From contig NZ_CP046175.1 in the NCBI RefSeq assembly GCF_009708215.1, positions 992,001 through 1,056,000 of the forward strand: 64,000 bases of DNA, read 5' to 3'. The notes under the pieces were generated by a model, which was given only the letters and a program-made list of their open reading frames with translations, did no database searches and was not told the origin of the DNA. Each line of letters starts with the position of its first letter. The first letter of the stretch is position 1. A program made the position numbers and the translations under genes. Of the stretch, positions 32,118 through 40,764 are shown in pieces. This DNA comes from Occultella kanbiaonis (GTDB taxonomy: Bacteria > Actinomycetota > Actinomycetes > Actinomycetales > Beutenbergiaceae).

Positions 32118-32984
32118 TCAGGCCAGCGGCAACCCAGGCCCGGCCAGGGTGGCGCGGTCGTGGGCGTCGAGGATCAGGCCCTCGTCCGCGGTCGGGGTGG
32201 GGCCGAGGCGCTCGACCAGGTGGCAGGTGGCGTAGCCGCGGCAGTGCTGCCGGTAGTCCTGGATCCAGGTCTCGGTCCGCGCCTGGGTAGCAGCGTCGGG
32301 ATACGGCCACGCGATGGTGACGCGCGGCGCCCCGCAGCGCCACGGCTTGGGGGTGAGCCGGGCCCGATAGGTCTTGTGGGTCGCGCACAGCGTCACGTAG
32401 ACCGGGTCCGAGGCGAGCTCGTGCAGGATCCGCTCGGCCTCCGGGGAGTCCGGGGCTGCGGCGGTGCCCGTCACGATCACCCGCAGCCCGGCGGCGGTCC
32501 GGTACACGTGCGCGCCGAGCGCGGCGTTCGCCGCGGTGAACGCACGGACCCGTTCCAGGGCCACCTCCCCGGGCGTACCTTCCGGCTCCGGCGTGGGCGC
32601 TCCGCCGAACAACCGGCGCAGGAGTCCGCCGGCGCGTGCGAGGGGCGCGGGGGCGGGCAGGTCCACGTCCGCGATCAGCAGCCGGTCGGTGTTCAGTACC
32701 TCGGCGCCGTAGCGGTTCCGGGTGGTCGCGGCGATGAGCGTGCCGTCGGCGCCGTGGAACTCCTGCAGGGTCTGCTCCCGCAGCGGCATGCGCGGGTAGT
32801 ACCGGCCCGGCCTGGCTCCCGCCGCCAGGCGCGCCACGGTCTCGGCCAGGCGCCGGCCCGCGACCTCACGGGCGTGGCCGAAGGAGGTGGTGGACCAACC
32901 CCAGATCGTGAGCCGCAGCGGCGTCCCGTCGGCGGAGGTCGCCGGGCCGACCACCTTCTCCCAGAATCTCGGGATCGGCTGCAT
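32118..32984 (-). CDS. Conserved hypothetical protein with DxD and RLTPKPWRCG motifs
   Basis: The 288 aa protein is of unknown function. It has a strand NTDRLLIADVDLP (about 97-109) with DVD, a second strand-like segment VYRTAAGLRVIVTG (about 152-165), and a strongly patterned stretch YVTLCATHKTYRARLTPKPWRCG (about 185-207, given in part). It ends with AWPYPDA, a Trp/Tyr-rich helix and a Cys pair in CRGYATC. The acidic pair plus the later conserved basic block recall nucleotidyl-transferase or primase-like folds, but this is only a suggestion. It lies 33 bp upstream of the phosphopantetheinyl transferase gene in the same direction. Confidence 0.8.
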   Translation of the reverse strand: MQPIPRFWEKVVGPATSADGTPLRLTIWGWSTTSFGHAREVAGRRLAETVARLAAGARPGRYYPRMPLREQTLQEFHGADGTLIAATTRNRYGAEVLNTDRLLIADVDLPAPAPLARAGGLLRRLFGGAPTPEPEGTPGEVALERVRAFTAANAALGAHVYRTAAGLRVIVTGTAAAPDSPEAERILHELASDPVYVTLCATHKTYRARLTPKPWRCGAPRVTIAWPYPDAATQARTETWIQDYRQHCRGYATCHLVERLGPTPTADEGLILDAHDRATLAGPGLPLA

Positions 32985-33129
32985 GAGGAGATCCTATGGT
33001 GGGTCGCACCTGCTGCACGCGCTGGGCTCGGCGCCGAGTCGCGCTGACTTCGTACTTGAGGTGCTGAGCTCGTGCCTGCAGATGTGCGATCTCAGGGTGC
33101 CGGGTACGAGGTCGGGGCGGCCACGCTCG

Positions 33130-33786
33130 TCAGGCGCGCGCCAGCGCGACGCTCGTCATACTCTCGGGTTCGGCCCGCACCCGCACGCGGATCCGGTCGG
33201 ACATCGCCTCGGCGCGCGTCGCGGCCGCGTCGAGCGTCGTGATCGCGGCGCGCAGCGGCAGCCCGGCCCCGTTGCTGTCCCCGGCCCGGGCGGCGCACGC
33301 CAGGTCCACCTCGATCATCAGGACCGACGCCCGCAGCGCTGCCGCGAGGCTCGAGGCGGCGACCCCGAGGTCGGAGATCACGACCGGGTTGCCGTGGGTG
33401 GCCAGGGCCGCGAGGTCGGGCATCAGGTCGAGCCCGGCCCGGCCAAGTTCGACGGCCGTCAGCGCCGCCGCGATCGAGGCGGCCACGATCGCAGCGTCCC
33501 GGTCACGCCGCTGCGCCGGGCTGGTCTCGGGCAGGCGGAAGGCGGCGGCGAAGCGGGCGGAGGCGGCGCCGTCGGCCTCGACCAGGTCCGCCGCCCGCGC
33601 CCGGATCACCTCGGTGCGCCGACGCAGGGCGGCGATCGGGGTGGGCCCGTTCGGCCAGTCGGTGCTGTACCCGGCCACCATCGAGGCGAGCGCGGCCGCC
33701 ACGCCGAGCAGCGCGCCGGCGGCGGCGCCACCACCGGGGTCGGGCTGCGGTGCGGCCAGGCGGTCGAGCCAGGTGGGGGTGCTCAC
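33130..33786 (-). CDS. Cyclodeaminase/cyclohydrolase-family protein (FTCD-C type)
   Basis: The 218 aa all-helical protein matches the formimidoyl-tetrahydrofolate cyclodeaminase fold: LAAPQPDPGGGAAAGALLGVAAALASMVAGY (about 10-40, given here as a region) is the typical N-terminal signature, followed by long helices with a central DAAIVAAS. Family members release ammonia from formimino-folate or act in one-carbon transfer. GTG 33786 overlaps the upstream stop (GTGA). It is the last gene of the amidase-isochorismatase-cyclodeaminase operon, which points to processing of a one-carbon, nitrogen-bearing fragment. Confidence 0.86.
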   Translation of the reverse strand: MSTPTWLDRLAAPQPDPGGGAAAGALLGVAAALASMVAGYSTDWPNGPTPIAALRRRTEVIRARAADLVEADGAASARFAAAFRLPETSPAQRRDRDAAIVAASIAAALTAVELGRAGLDLMPDLAALATHGNPVVISDLGVAASSLAAALRASVLMIEVDLACAARAGDSNGAGLPLRAAITTLDAAATRAEAMSDRIRVRVRAEPESMTSVALARA

Positions 33787-34586
33787 GGTCGCGGCTCCAG
33801 GTCGGTGGGTGATTCGCGGCCCGGTGAGCCGAGCGCGGTGAGCAGGTCGGCTCCGGTCGCCGTGAAGCCGAAGCACTGCCGGACGTTGTACACGGTGGCA
33901 TCCATGCAGAACTCGGGGCTGGTGGTGGCGACCGCGTCCTGGAGCATCACCACGTCGTAGCCGAGGTTCGCGGCGTCGATCAGCGTCGCGAACACGCACT
34001 GGTCCGCGTTCACGCCGGTCAGCAGCAGGGTGTCGACCCGGAGGTTGCGCAGGATCGAGTCCAGCGGGGTGTCGGTGAACCCGCTCATCCGGTACTTGTC
34101 CACACGCAGGTCGCCCGGCTCCGCGGTGAGCCCGTCCACGACGGCCGCCGCCCACGAGTCCTTCTGGAGCACCGCGGACCCGGTCGGGGAGTCGGTGGAG
34201 CCGATCCCGCCGCCGGTGCCGTCGGCGTCGTACACGTGCAGCACCCCGGGCGGCAGGTTCGCCCGATCCGGCCGGTTGCCCCAGTTCACCCACACGACCG
34301 GCACACCCGCCATGCGCAGCGCCGGCAGCAGTCCGGACAGGACCCCGGTCGGCGCGGCCGCACCGCTGACGTCCACGCCGATCCCGCCGAGCCAGCCGTC
34401 CGGGTGGCAGAAGTCGTTCTGCATGTCGATCACGAGCACGGCGGTGCGGGCCAGATCGAGGGTGAGTCGCTGCGGTTGCGCGGGAATCGTCACCGGGGCC
34501 TCGGGCCGGGACGGTCGCCGCAGGTCGACGGCGGACGCAGACAGTCCCCAGCTGTTGCGTGGCCGGTCGGTCGCCGTGAGCGTCAT
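33783..34586 (-). CDS. Isochorismatase-family cysteine amidohydrolase
   Basis: The 267 aa protein carries the catalytic triad of nitrogen-specific isochorismatase-like hydrolases: Asp in VLVIDMQNDF (about 50-59), Lys in VDKYRMSGF (about 157-165) and Cys in GVNADQCV (about 188-195). Biuret hydrolase, N-carbamoylsarcosine amidohydrolase and RutB share this layout and cleave ureido or amide bonds. A 35-residue N-terminal extension precedes the core. It is overlapped on both sides (ATGA with the amidase, GTGA with the cyclodeaminase). It probably hydrolyses a carbamoyl or amide intermediate of the island's pathway. Confidence 0.9.
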   Translation of the reverse strand: MTLTATDRPRNSWGLSASAVDLRRPSRPEAPVTIPAQPQRLTLDLARTAVLVIDMQNDFCHPDGWLGGIGVDVSGAAAPTGVLSGLLPALRMAGVPVVWVNWGNRPDRANLPPGVLHVYDADGTGGGIGSTDSPTGSAVLQKDSWAAAVVDGLTAEPGDLRVDKYRMSGFTDTPLDSILRNLRVDTLLLTGVNADQCVFATLIDAANLGYDVVMLQDAVATTSPEFCMDATVYNVRQCFGFTATGADLLTALGSPGRESPTDLEPRP

Positions 34587-36241
34587 CGGGCCTCCTGGGT
34601 GAGCAGCGCGAGCAGGGAGCGGTCCGCGCCGGGCCCACCGACGAGGCCGAGCCCGACTGGCAGGGTGCCGACCCGTGCCGCCGGGATGCTGACCTGCGGC
34701 AGCCCGGCGAGCGAGGCGAGGCAGGTCAGCCGCAGGGTCGCCGCCCGGGTGGACTCGACCACGGCCGCCTTCGCGCCGACCGGCGGGGCCGTCGAGGAGG
34801 TGGACGGCAGGGCGAGCAGGACGCCGTCGGGCAGTGCCCCGACGAGGGCATCGCGGGCCGCCGCCAACACCTCGGTCGCGCTCTCGCGCAGTTCGTCGTC
34901 GACCTCGGCGCCGGCGCGGAACCGGGCGGCCACGGCCGCGTCGAGGCGGTCACCGTGGCCCTGCACGAAGGACCGGTGGGTCGCCCAGGCCTGAGCCTGC
35001 TGGACGGTGCGGAACGCGGCGAACCAGGAGGCGAGCAGTTCGGGGTCGAGGTCCGCCGCCTCCACCCGGGCGCCGGCGCGCAACGCGAGCGCTCGCAGTG
35101 CGGCCTCCGTGGCCAGGCGGGCGTCGGGCTCTGCCAGCCCCATGAGTTCGTCGACGACGACGATGGTCTCGGTCGGGACCACCGCGGCCGGCGGCAGCAG
35201 CGCGCCCGCCGCGCGGCTCAGCGTCGCGGCGTCCCGGGTGAGCACGCCGACGGTGTCGAACGACGGCGCCAACCCGACGAGCCCGTCCCGGCTGACGGCG
35301 TCGTGGGTGGTGCGCAGACCGTACAGTCCGCAGTACGAAGCCGGCACCCGGATCGAGCCGGCGGTGTCGGTGCCAAGCCCGATGTCCGCGACGCCCGCAG
35401 CGACGGCAGCGGCCGGCCCGCTCGTGGACCCGCCGGTGATCCGCCCGGGTGCGGCCGGGTTCGGTGGGGCGCCGTAGTGGACGTTCTCCCCGGCCAGGGC
35501 GAACGCGAGCTCGTCGGTGTGGGCGATCCCGGCGACGTCCGCGCCGGCCTCGAGCAGGGCACGCACGGCGTCGGCGTCGGTGGCCTCGATCGGTGCGGCG
35601 TCGACCCACGTCGGGTTGCCCGCCCCGATCCGTTCGCCGGCGACCGCGAACAGGTCCTTCACGGCCACCCGGGCGCCCGTGAGAGGGCCGCCGGGGGACC
35701 CCGCCCGCAATGGGGCCGGCCCGGGCGGCACCCGCCAGATCGTCGGGTCGACGTCCGCGCCGGGCACCGGTGCGAAGGCGGGCGCGGGCACCGTCGAGAC
35801 GTGCGCCGTGCTCACCCGCCAGGAGCCGCCGTCGCCACGTTCCCAGACCTGGGTCTGCACGCCGGTGCCGCCGTCGGCGCGGACGCTCTCGGCGACGAGC
35901 ACGGCGACGCCGTCGGCGAGCGCGCGCAGGTGCACCCGGGTGAGCTGACGGTGCGGCACCCCGCCGCGGCCGGCCCGGAACGCCGCGATGTGGTCGTGGC
36001 CGACAAGGACGGCGCCGGCATCCGCGCGAAGGGTGCGCCCACCGGGTGCGAACAGCCCGTCCAGCTCGGGCACGTCGTTGCCGATCAGGGCACGCTCGTA
36101 GCGCCAGAACGCCTCGAGCAGGGCCGGGTCGCCGAGCGGAGCCGGATCGGGCCCCGGACCGGTCGCACCGGGCGGTCCGGCACCCGGTTCGGGCACGGCC
36201 GGCGCGGGGACGGAATGCAGCGAGCGGGTGTGGGGGGTCAC
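34583..36241 (-). CDS. AtzH-like domain fused to amidase-signature hydrolase
   Basis: The 552 aa protein joins two units that are separate in cyanuric acid pathways. Residues about 40-150 are an AtzH/DUF3225 SnoaL-like domain (LLEAFWRYERALIGNDVPEL, HRQLTRVHLRALADG). Residues about 170-550 are an amidase-signature enzyme with the Ser-Ser-Lys triad: Lys in VAVKDLF, Ser in GGSTSGPAA and Ser in TDTAGSIRVPA. It should hydrolyse a small amide such as a biuret or carboxybiuret-like compound; the substrate is inferred. GTG 36241 lies 21 bp from a regulon palindrome. The open frame extends 23 codons further but crosses that palindrome. Confidence 0.9.
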   Translation of the reverse strand: MTPHTRSLHSVPAPAVPEPGAGPPGATGPGPDPAPLGDPALLEAFWRYERALIGNDVPELDGLFAPGGRTLRADAGAVLVGHDHIAAFRAGRGGVPHRQLTRVHLRALADGVAVLVAESVRADGGTGVQTQVWERGDGGSWRVSTAHVSTVPAPAFAPVPGADVDPTIWRVPPGPAPLRAGSPGGPLTGARVAVKDLFAVAGERIGAGNPTWVDAAPIEATDADAVRALLEAGADVAGIAHTDELAFALAGENVHYGAPPNPAAPGRITGGSTSGPAAAVAAGVADIGLGTDTAGSIRVPASYCGLYGLRTTHDAVSRDGLVGLAPSFDTVGVLTRDAATLSRAAGALLPPAAVVPTETIVVVDELMGLAEPDARLATEAALRALALRAGARVEAADLDPELLASWFAAFRTVQQAQAWATHRSFVQGHGDRLDAAVAARFRAGAEVDDELRESATEVLAAARDALVGALPDGVLLALPSTSSTAPPVGAKAAVVESTRAATLRLTCLASLAGLPQVSIPAARVGTLPVGLGLVGGPGADRSLLALLTQEAR

Positions 36242-36261
36242 GGTCCGACCGTACCGACGAG

Positions 36262-36279
36262 TGTTGATGGGACGAACAT
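36262..36279. promoter_or_regulatory. Regulon palindrome, copy 1 (amidase promoter)
   Basis: TGTTGATGGGACGAACAT matches 14 of 18 positions of the best copy at 47384. The left arm TGTTGATG is intact and the right arm keeps AACAT. It lies directly upstream of the AtzH-amidase gene. Confidence 0.6.
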
Positions 36280-36358
36280 CCGTCACAAAGGTCTTACCTG
36301 CGCGAAACACAGGGCGGCGCGGCGCCTCCCCGGCACCGTGGGCGGTGGGCCTGGCGGC

Positions 36359-36970
36359 TCAGGGCAGCACGGGAAAGCTGCGCCACCCGGCGCCGTCGGA
36401 GCGGAACCGGGTCTTCGCGGCCGGGGTCGTCTCGGTGCCGACCTGCCAGAAGTCCACGCCGCAGGGCCGCAGCTCGATCGTGGTCCAGCTCGCGGGGGCG
36501 GGCAGGGTCTGCGGGTCCCGCGCGGCCGCTGCCGCGAAGGCCTTCTCGACGGCGCCCGCCGGGACCTCGTAGTCGGGTCCCCTCAGCGCGGGGGTCAGGT
36601 CCTCGTACGCCCACGCGACCAGCTGCAGCGTCCGGGGCCGGGTCGGGTAGGCGGCCGTGGTGACCGCGCGGTCGAGCTCGGTCGCCGCACCGGTCAGGAT
36701 GGCCTGCCGGCCGAGCGCCGGCCAGTGGAACACCGCGCTCACCCGAGGGTTGTCGGCCAGGTCCCGGGTCTTGGCCGTGGGGGAGGAGGAGTGGAACCGG
36801 AGCGAGTGATCGTCGATCGTCGTCACCAGCACCGTGCGGGCATGCGGGTTCCCGTCGGCGTCGGCGGTGGCCAGGGTCATCGTGGACGGCATCGGGACAC
36901 CGGCCGCCTCGGCCTCGGCGACCCATCGGGCCAGGACGTCCAGCGGGTTGCCGGTGAGGGTCTCGATCAT
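36359..36970 (-). CDS. Pyridoxamine 5'-phosphate oxidase-like flavin protein
   Basis: The 203 aa protein has the split-barrel flavin fold of PNPOx: PSTMTLATADADGNPHARTVLV (region about 28-49), FHSSSPTAKTRDLADNPRVSAVFHW (region about 59-83) and, near the C-terminus, the PNPOx-type end (FWQVGTETTPAAKTRF). It retains the GNPHAR and TAKTRDL patterns that bind FMN. In this island it may be a flavin-dependent oxidase or reductase acting on the pathway's substrate instead of making PLP. The start overlaps the regulator's stop, so it is expressed with the XRE-cupin regulator. Confidence 0.85.
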   Translation of the reverse strand: MIETLTGNPLDVLARWVAEAEAAGVPMPSTMTLATADADGNPHARTVLVTTIDDHSLRFHSSSPTAKTRDLADNPRVSAVFHWPALGRQAILTGAATELDRAVTTAAYPTRPRTLQLVAWAYEDLTPALRGPDYEVPAGAVEKAFAAAAARDPQTLPAPASWTTIELRPCGVDFWQVGTETTPAAKTRFRSDGAGWRSFPVLP

Positions 36971-37614
36971 GCGGTGGGTTCCTCCTGGAGATCGGTGGTG
37001 GACGCGTCGCCGGGTTCGGCGGCGTGGATGACGAGGACGACGCTGGGGGTCTGGCCGACCTGACGGAACCGGTGCTCGGTGCGGCCCGGGTAGCCGACCG
37101 AGTCCCGCGGGCCGAGCGTCTCCAGGCGAGGGCCGCCGTCGCCGACGATCTCGACCTCGATGGCCCCGGCGACCACGTACAGGAACTCATGGGAGTCGTG
37201 CTGGAAGAAGTCCGCGAACTCCGTCGGTGAGTTCACGAACTCCGTGACGTCGATGTGGCGGTCGTGCACGAGCAGCCGGGCGCCACCGGTCAGCACGTCC
37301 ACGAGGTCGGCGTCGCTGCCGCGCACCACGGCGTCCGCCGAGGACGCCGCCGCGGCGGACAACAACGCCTGCTGGGTGGTGCCGAGGGCCTGCGCGATCT
37401 GGAACAGCGACCGCATCGAGGGGCGGGCCCGGCCACGCTCCAACTGGGACAGGAACGGGTGCGACAGCCCGCTCGCGGCAGCCACCTGGACCAGCGTCAG
37501 CGAGCGCTCCTTGCGGAGCCCGCGGATCGCCTGGCCGAGCCGCACATCCGCCTCCCGTTCGGCGCCGGCCGGGCGTCTCGGACGGCGTTTCGCCTGCTCT
37601 GCGGTCATGTTCAC
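36967..37614 (-). CDS. XRE-cupin transcriptional regulator
   Basis: The 215 aa protein has an N-terminal XRE helix-turn-helix (about 28-85: IRGLRKERSLTLVQVAAASGLSHPFLSQLERGRARPS, as a region) and a C-terminal cupin domain (about 130-205, QHDSHEFLYVVAGAIEVE, GYPGRTEHRFRQ) that should bind the pathway's effector. It lies between the main operons and is divergent from the metallo-hydrolase operon, with one regulon palindrome between them. It is the obvious candidate to bind all three palindromes. Repressor or activator cannot be told from sequence. Confidence 0.92.
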   Translation of the reverse strand: MNMTAEQAKRRPRRPAGAEREADVRLGQAIRGLRKERSLTLVQVAAASGLSHPFLSQLERGRARPSMRSLFQIAQALGTTQQALLSAAAASSADAVVRGSDADLVDVLTGGARLLVHDRHIDVTEFVNSPTEFADFFQHDSHEFLYVVAGAIEVEIVGDGGPRLETLGPRDSVGYPGRTEHRFRQVGQTPSVVLVIHAAEPGDASTTDLQEEPTA

Positions 37615-37668
37615 ACACCCGGTTCGGTTCGGTTACGTCTCGGAAACAGTCGCTGCCTACGTTTCTCG

Positions 37669-37687
37669 ATGTTACTCACATCAACAT
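37669..37687. promoter_or_regulatory. Regulon palindrome, copy 2 (regulator/metallo-hydrolase divergon)
   Basis: ATGTTACTCACATCAACAT matches 15 of 19 positions of the best copy. The right arm CATCAACAT is intact and the left arm keeps ATGTT. It lies 26 bp before the metallo-hydrolase ATG and 55 bp before the regulator ATG. Confidence 0.65.
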
Positions 37688-37712
37688 TCCTCGACGAGCC
37701 AGGGAGGTGGCC

Positions 37713-38648
37713 ATGACCGCCGTACACGAAGCCGAGATCACCGCGGGCCGGGTCGGCGCCGAGCCGTCCGCGGCCGACTGGTTCCACACCCGTGACCTGG
37801 GCGCCGGCGTGGTGCTGATCGCCGAACCGGGGCACGTGAACTCGTTCCTCGTGATCGGGGCCGAGCGGGCCCTGCTGTTCGACACCGGCATGGGCATCGC
37901 GTCGATCGGCGAAGCGGTCGCCGCCCTCACCGACCTCCCGGTGCTCGCCGTCAACTCCCACGACCACCTCGACCACCGGGGTGGCAACGCCGACCTCGTC
38001 GAGAACGCGGCACTGGTCGACCTCGAGGACCTGTGCGCCCACCCGGCCGGCCGCCACGACGCCGTCGACCCGGCGTACCTGGCCGCGTACGCGACCGCCA
38101 TGGGCGCCGTCCACGCCGACCACGAGACCTACCGACGCCTCGACGCGAGCGCCTTCTTCGCCGTCGGGGATCTGCCCAGGATGCACGCGCTCCCGGACCT
38201 CGGCGGGTGGCAGGTCGGTGCCGTGCCGCCCACCCGGCGCCTGGCCGACGGCGAACGGATCGACCTCGGCGGCCGCACGCTGCGGGTGCTGCACACCCCC
38301 GGGCACAGCCCCGACGGGCTCGCCCTCTGGGACGAGGCCACCGGCACCCTGCTCGCCGGGGACACGGTCCTCGCGGCCGCGCACTGGCTGCACGGCGAGG
38401 GCGCGGACGTCGCCGCCTTCGACGGCACCCTGCAACGCCTCGCGGCGCTGCGGCCGGCCCGGGTCCTGGTCGCCCACAACCTGCGCCACGAACTGCCCGG
38501 TGACGCGGTCGAGCGGGTCGCCGCCGCCGTGCGGGCGGTGCGCTCGGGCAGCTCCGTCGGGCGGCCCGGCCACGACCTGCTCGGCGGGCCCGCCTGCCGT
38601 CACGACGTCGATGGCGTCGTCCTGCTCACGCCCTCGGAGGCTTCATGA
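37713..38648 (+). CDS. Metallo-beta-lactamase-fold hydrolase of the catabolic island
   Basis: The 311 aa protein has the HxHxDH zinc motif as H83-H85-D87-H88 (NSHDHLDH), the third-site His in HTPGHSPDG, the bridging Asp in LAGDTVLAA and a late His in VAHN. It is distinct from the LACTB2-like protein at 21174. ATG 37713 follows AGGGAGG; the GTG at 37707 overlaps that site and is less likely. It is the first gene of the seven-gene plus-strand operon, overlaps the next gene (ATGA), and probably hydrolyses a ring-opened or ester/amide intermediate. Confidence 0.9.
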   Translation: MTAVHEAEITAGRVGAEPSAADWFHTRDLGAGVVLIAEPGHVNSFLVIGAERALLFDTGMGIASIGEAVAALTDLPVLAVNSHDHLDHRGGNADLVENAALVDLEDLCAHPAGRHDAVDPAYLAAYATAMGAVHADHETYRRLDASAFFAVGDLPRMHALPDLGGWQVGAVPPTRRLADGERIDLGGRTLRVLHTPGHSPDGLALWDEATGTLLAGDTVLAAAHWLHGEGADVAAFDGTLQRLAALRPARVLVAHNLRHELPGDAVERVAAAVRAVRSGSSVGRPGHDLLGGPACRHDVDGVVLLTPSEAS

Positions 38649-39958
38649 CCACGGACACCTCAACCAGCCCGGCGCGGCTCGCGCCGACCGTCGCGGTCGG
38701 CGCCCCGGGCGGCCCCGCGCACCTGGCCGGCACCGCCGTGGCCGCGATCCTCGGGGTGCGTCTGCCGGACGGCGCGCTCGCCGACCTCACCCTCACCGAT
38801 GGCTGGATCACCGACGTCCGGCCCGTGGGCGCCGCCGGTCCGGCGCCGAGGCCCGACGGCGCAGCCGTCCTCGACGCGTCCGGCTGGCGGTTCGTGCCTG
38901 CCGCGAGTGAGCCCCACGCCCACCTCGACAAGGCGCTCACCGCGCCGCGGATGGACCCGGGCGCGGGAAACGACCTGGTCTCGGCCGTCGCCTCGTGGCG
39001 CGAGCTCCTGCCCACGGTCACGTCGGCGGACGTGCACGAGCGGGCGCTCGCGGCCGTGCACCGGTACGCGGCGAACGGCATCACCACGATCCGTTCCCAC
39101 GTGGACATGCCCGCCGAGGGGGACCCGATGCGCGGCGTCGACGCCCTGCTGGCCCTGCGCGAGGAGCTCTCGGGCCGGATCGCCCTGCAGGTGTGCATCC
39201 TGGCCGGCTCCGAGACCCCGGACTGGGCGGTTGCGGAGGCCGTCGCACGCGGGGTCGACGTGATCGGCGGCTGCCCGCACCTCTCGCCCGACCCGCACTT
39301 CGAGACCTCCCGCATGCTCGACGTCGCCGAACGGCACGGGCTCCCGGTCGACCTGCACACGGACGAGCAGACCGACGCACCGGAACTCGACATCGTCGAC
39401 CTCGCCGAGCAGGTCCAGGCCCGCGGCCTCACGCAGCGGGTCACCGCCAGTCACTGCGTCCGTCTCGGATCCCTGCCGCCGGAGCGGCTCGCCCCGGTCC
39501 TCGAGGTCGTCGCCCGCGCCGGCCTCGGCGTGGTGACCCTGCCGATCACGAACCTCTACCTGCAGGGCTGGGACGCCACCCACCTCGCCCCCCGTGGGCT
39601 CACCGCCATGCGGGCACTCCTGGACGCGGGCATCCCGCTCGCCGCGGGCGCCGACAACCTGCGCGACCCGTTCAACCCGGCCGGGCGGGCGGACCCGTTC
39701 GAGACCACCGCCCTGCTCATGACCGCCGGCCACCTACGCGCCGAGGAGGCGCTCGCCGCCGTGACCACCGGCGCGCGAACGGTACTCGGACTGCCCCAGG
39801 TGGGCGCCGCCGTCGGGCATGCCGCGGACCTGATGCTCGTCCCCGACGGCGACCTCGGCGACCTGCTCGCCGGCACCCCCGACGCCCGGGTGGTGCTGCA
39901 CGGCGGACGAGTCGTCGCCGACACCCGGATGAACCGCTCCCTCGACCTGTTCCACTGA
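38645..39958 (+). CDS. Cytosine-deaminase-type amidohydrolase
   Basis: The 437 aa enzyme belongs to the metal-dependent amidohydrolases of the cytosine deaminase branch. It has HAHLDK (91-96) with both metal His and the branch-specific LDK, SHVDMP (about 152-157), DLHTDE (about 237-242) with His and the proton-shuttle Glu, ASHC (about 270) and GADNLRDPF (about 336-344) with the metal Asp. The GADNLRDPF block is typical of cytosine and isocytosine deaminases, so deamination of a pyrimidine- or imidazole-like ring is the likely reaction. ATGA overlap links it to the metallo-hydrolase; the importer genes follow. Confidence 0.92.
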   Translation: MTTDTSTSPARLAPTVAVGAPGGPAHLAGTAVAAILGVRLPDGALADLTLTDGWITDVRPVGAAGPAPRPDGAAVLDASGWRFVPAASEPHAHLDKALTAPRMDPGAGNDLVSAVASWRELLPTVTSADVHERALAAVHRYAANGITTIRSHVDMPAEGDPMRGVDALLALREELSGRIALQVCILAGSETPDWAVAEAVARGVDVIGGCPHLSPDPHFETSRMLDVAERHGLPVDLHTDEQTDAPELDIVDLAEQVQARGLTQRVTASHCVRLGSLPPERLAPVLEVVARAGLGVVTLPITNLYLQGWDATHLAPRGLTAMRALLDAGIPLAAGADNLRDPFNPAGRADPFETTALLMTAGHLRAEEALAAVTTGARTVLGLPQVGAAVGHAADLMLVPDGDLGDLLAGTPDARVVLHGGRVVADTRMNRSLDLFH

Positions 39959-39993
39959 CCGACCCGCCCGACCGATCCGAAAGGTGACACCGA

Positions 39994-40764
39994 ATGGCCG
40001 CACCTGCTTCCACGATCGCACCACCCGCCTCGATGACCCGGACCCTCGTGATGGAGGGGGTCTCGAAGAGGTTCGACACCGGCACCGTCGCGCTGACCGA
40101 CGTCGACCTGCACCTGGCCGCCGGGGACTTCGTCTCCGTCGTCGGGCCCTCCGGCTGTGGCAAGTCCACGCTGCTGCGGCTGGCTTCGGGCCTCGACCAC
40201 GTGACCGGCGGCACCATCGAGGTGAACGCCCATTCCACCAGCTACGTGTTCCAGGAACCCGCCCTCCTGGAATGGCGGTCCGCGATCCGTAACGTCGAAC
40301 TGACCGGCGAGCTGCGCGGGGTGCCGACCTCCGACCGTCGCGCCCGAGCCCAGGAGGCGCTCGACCTGGTCGGCCTGACCGGCTTCGAGCAGCAGTTCCC
40401 GCGACAACTGTCCGGCGGCATGCGGATGCGCGTGTCGATCGCCCGCGCCCTCGTCACCGAACCCGACCTCGCGCTCTTCGACGAACCGTTCGGTGCGCTC
40501 GACGAGATCACCCGGCTGCGGATGCAGACCGAGCTGCAGCGGATCTTCCAGCTCAAGCAGTTCGCCGGGCTGTTCATCACCCACTCGGTCTCCGAGGCCG
40601 TGTACCTGTCCAACCGGGTGATCGTGATGAGCGGCCGGCCCGGCCGCGTGGTCGCGGACATTCCGATCCCCTGGGACTACCCCCGACCGCCCGAACTGCG
40701 TTACGAACCCGAGTTCGGCGCCATCACCGGCGAGGTCTCGGCCGCACTGGGAGAGCACTCATGA
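39994..40764 (+). CDS. ABC importer ATPase (nitrate/taurine/SsuB type)
   Basis: The 256 aa ATPase has Walker A GPSGCGKS (51-58), the Q-loop in YVFQEPALLEWRSAIRNVEL that defines the SsuB/TauB group, signature LSGGM (an LSGGQ variant usual in this group), Walker B LALFDEPFGALD and switch His in FITHSVSEA. AAAGG precedes the ATG. It overlaps the permease gene (ATGA). With the next two genes it makes a complete uptake system for the island's substrate. Confidence 0.94.
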   Translation: MAAPASTIAPPASMTRTLVMEGVSKRFDTGTVALTDVDLHLAAGDFVSVVGPSGCGKSTLLRLASGLDHVTGGTIEVNAHSTSYVFQEPALLEWRSAIRNVELTGELRGVPTSDRRARAQEALDLVGLTGFEQQFPRQLSGGMRMRVSIARALVTEPDLALFDEPFGALDEITRLRMQTELQRIFQLKQFAGLFITHSVSEAVYLSNRVIVMSGRPGRVVADIPIPWDYPRPPELRYEPEFGAITGEVSAALGEHS

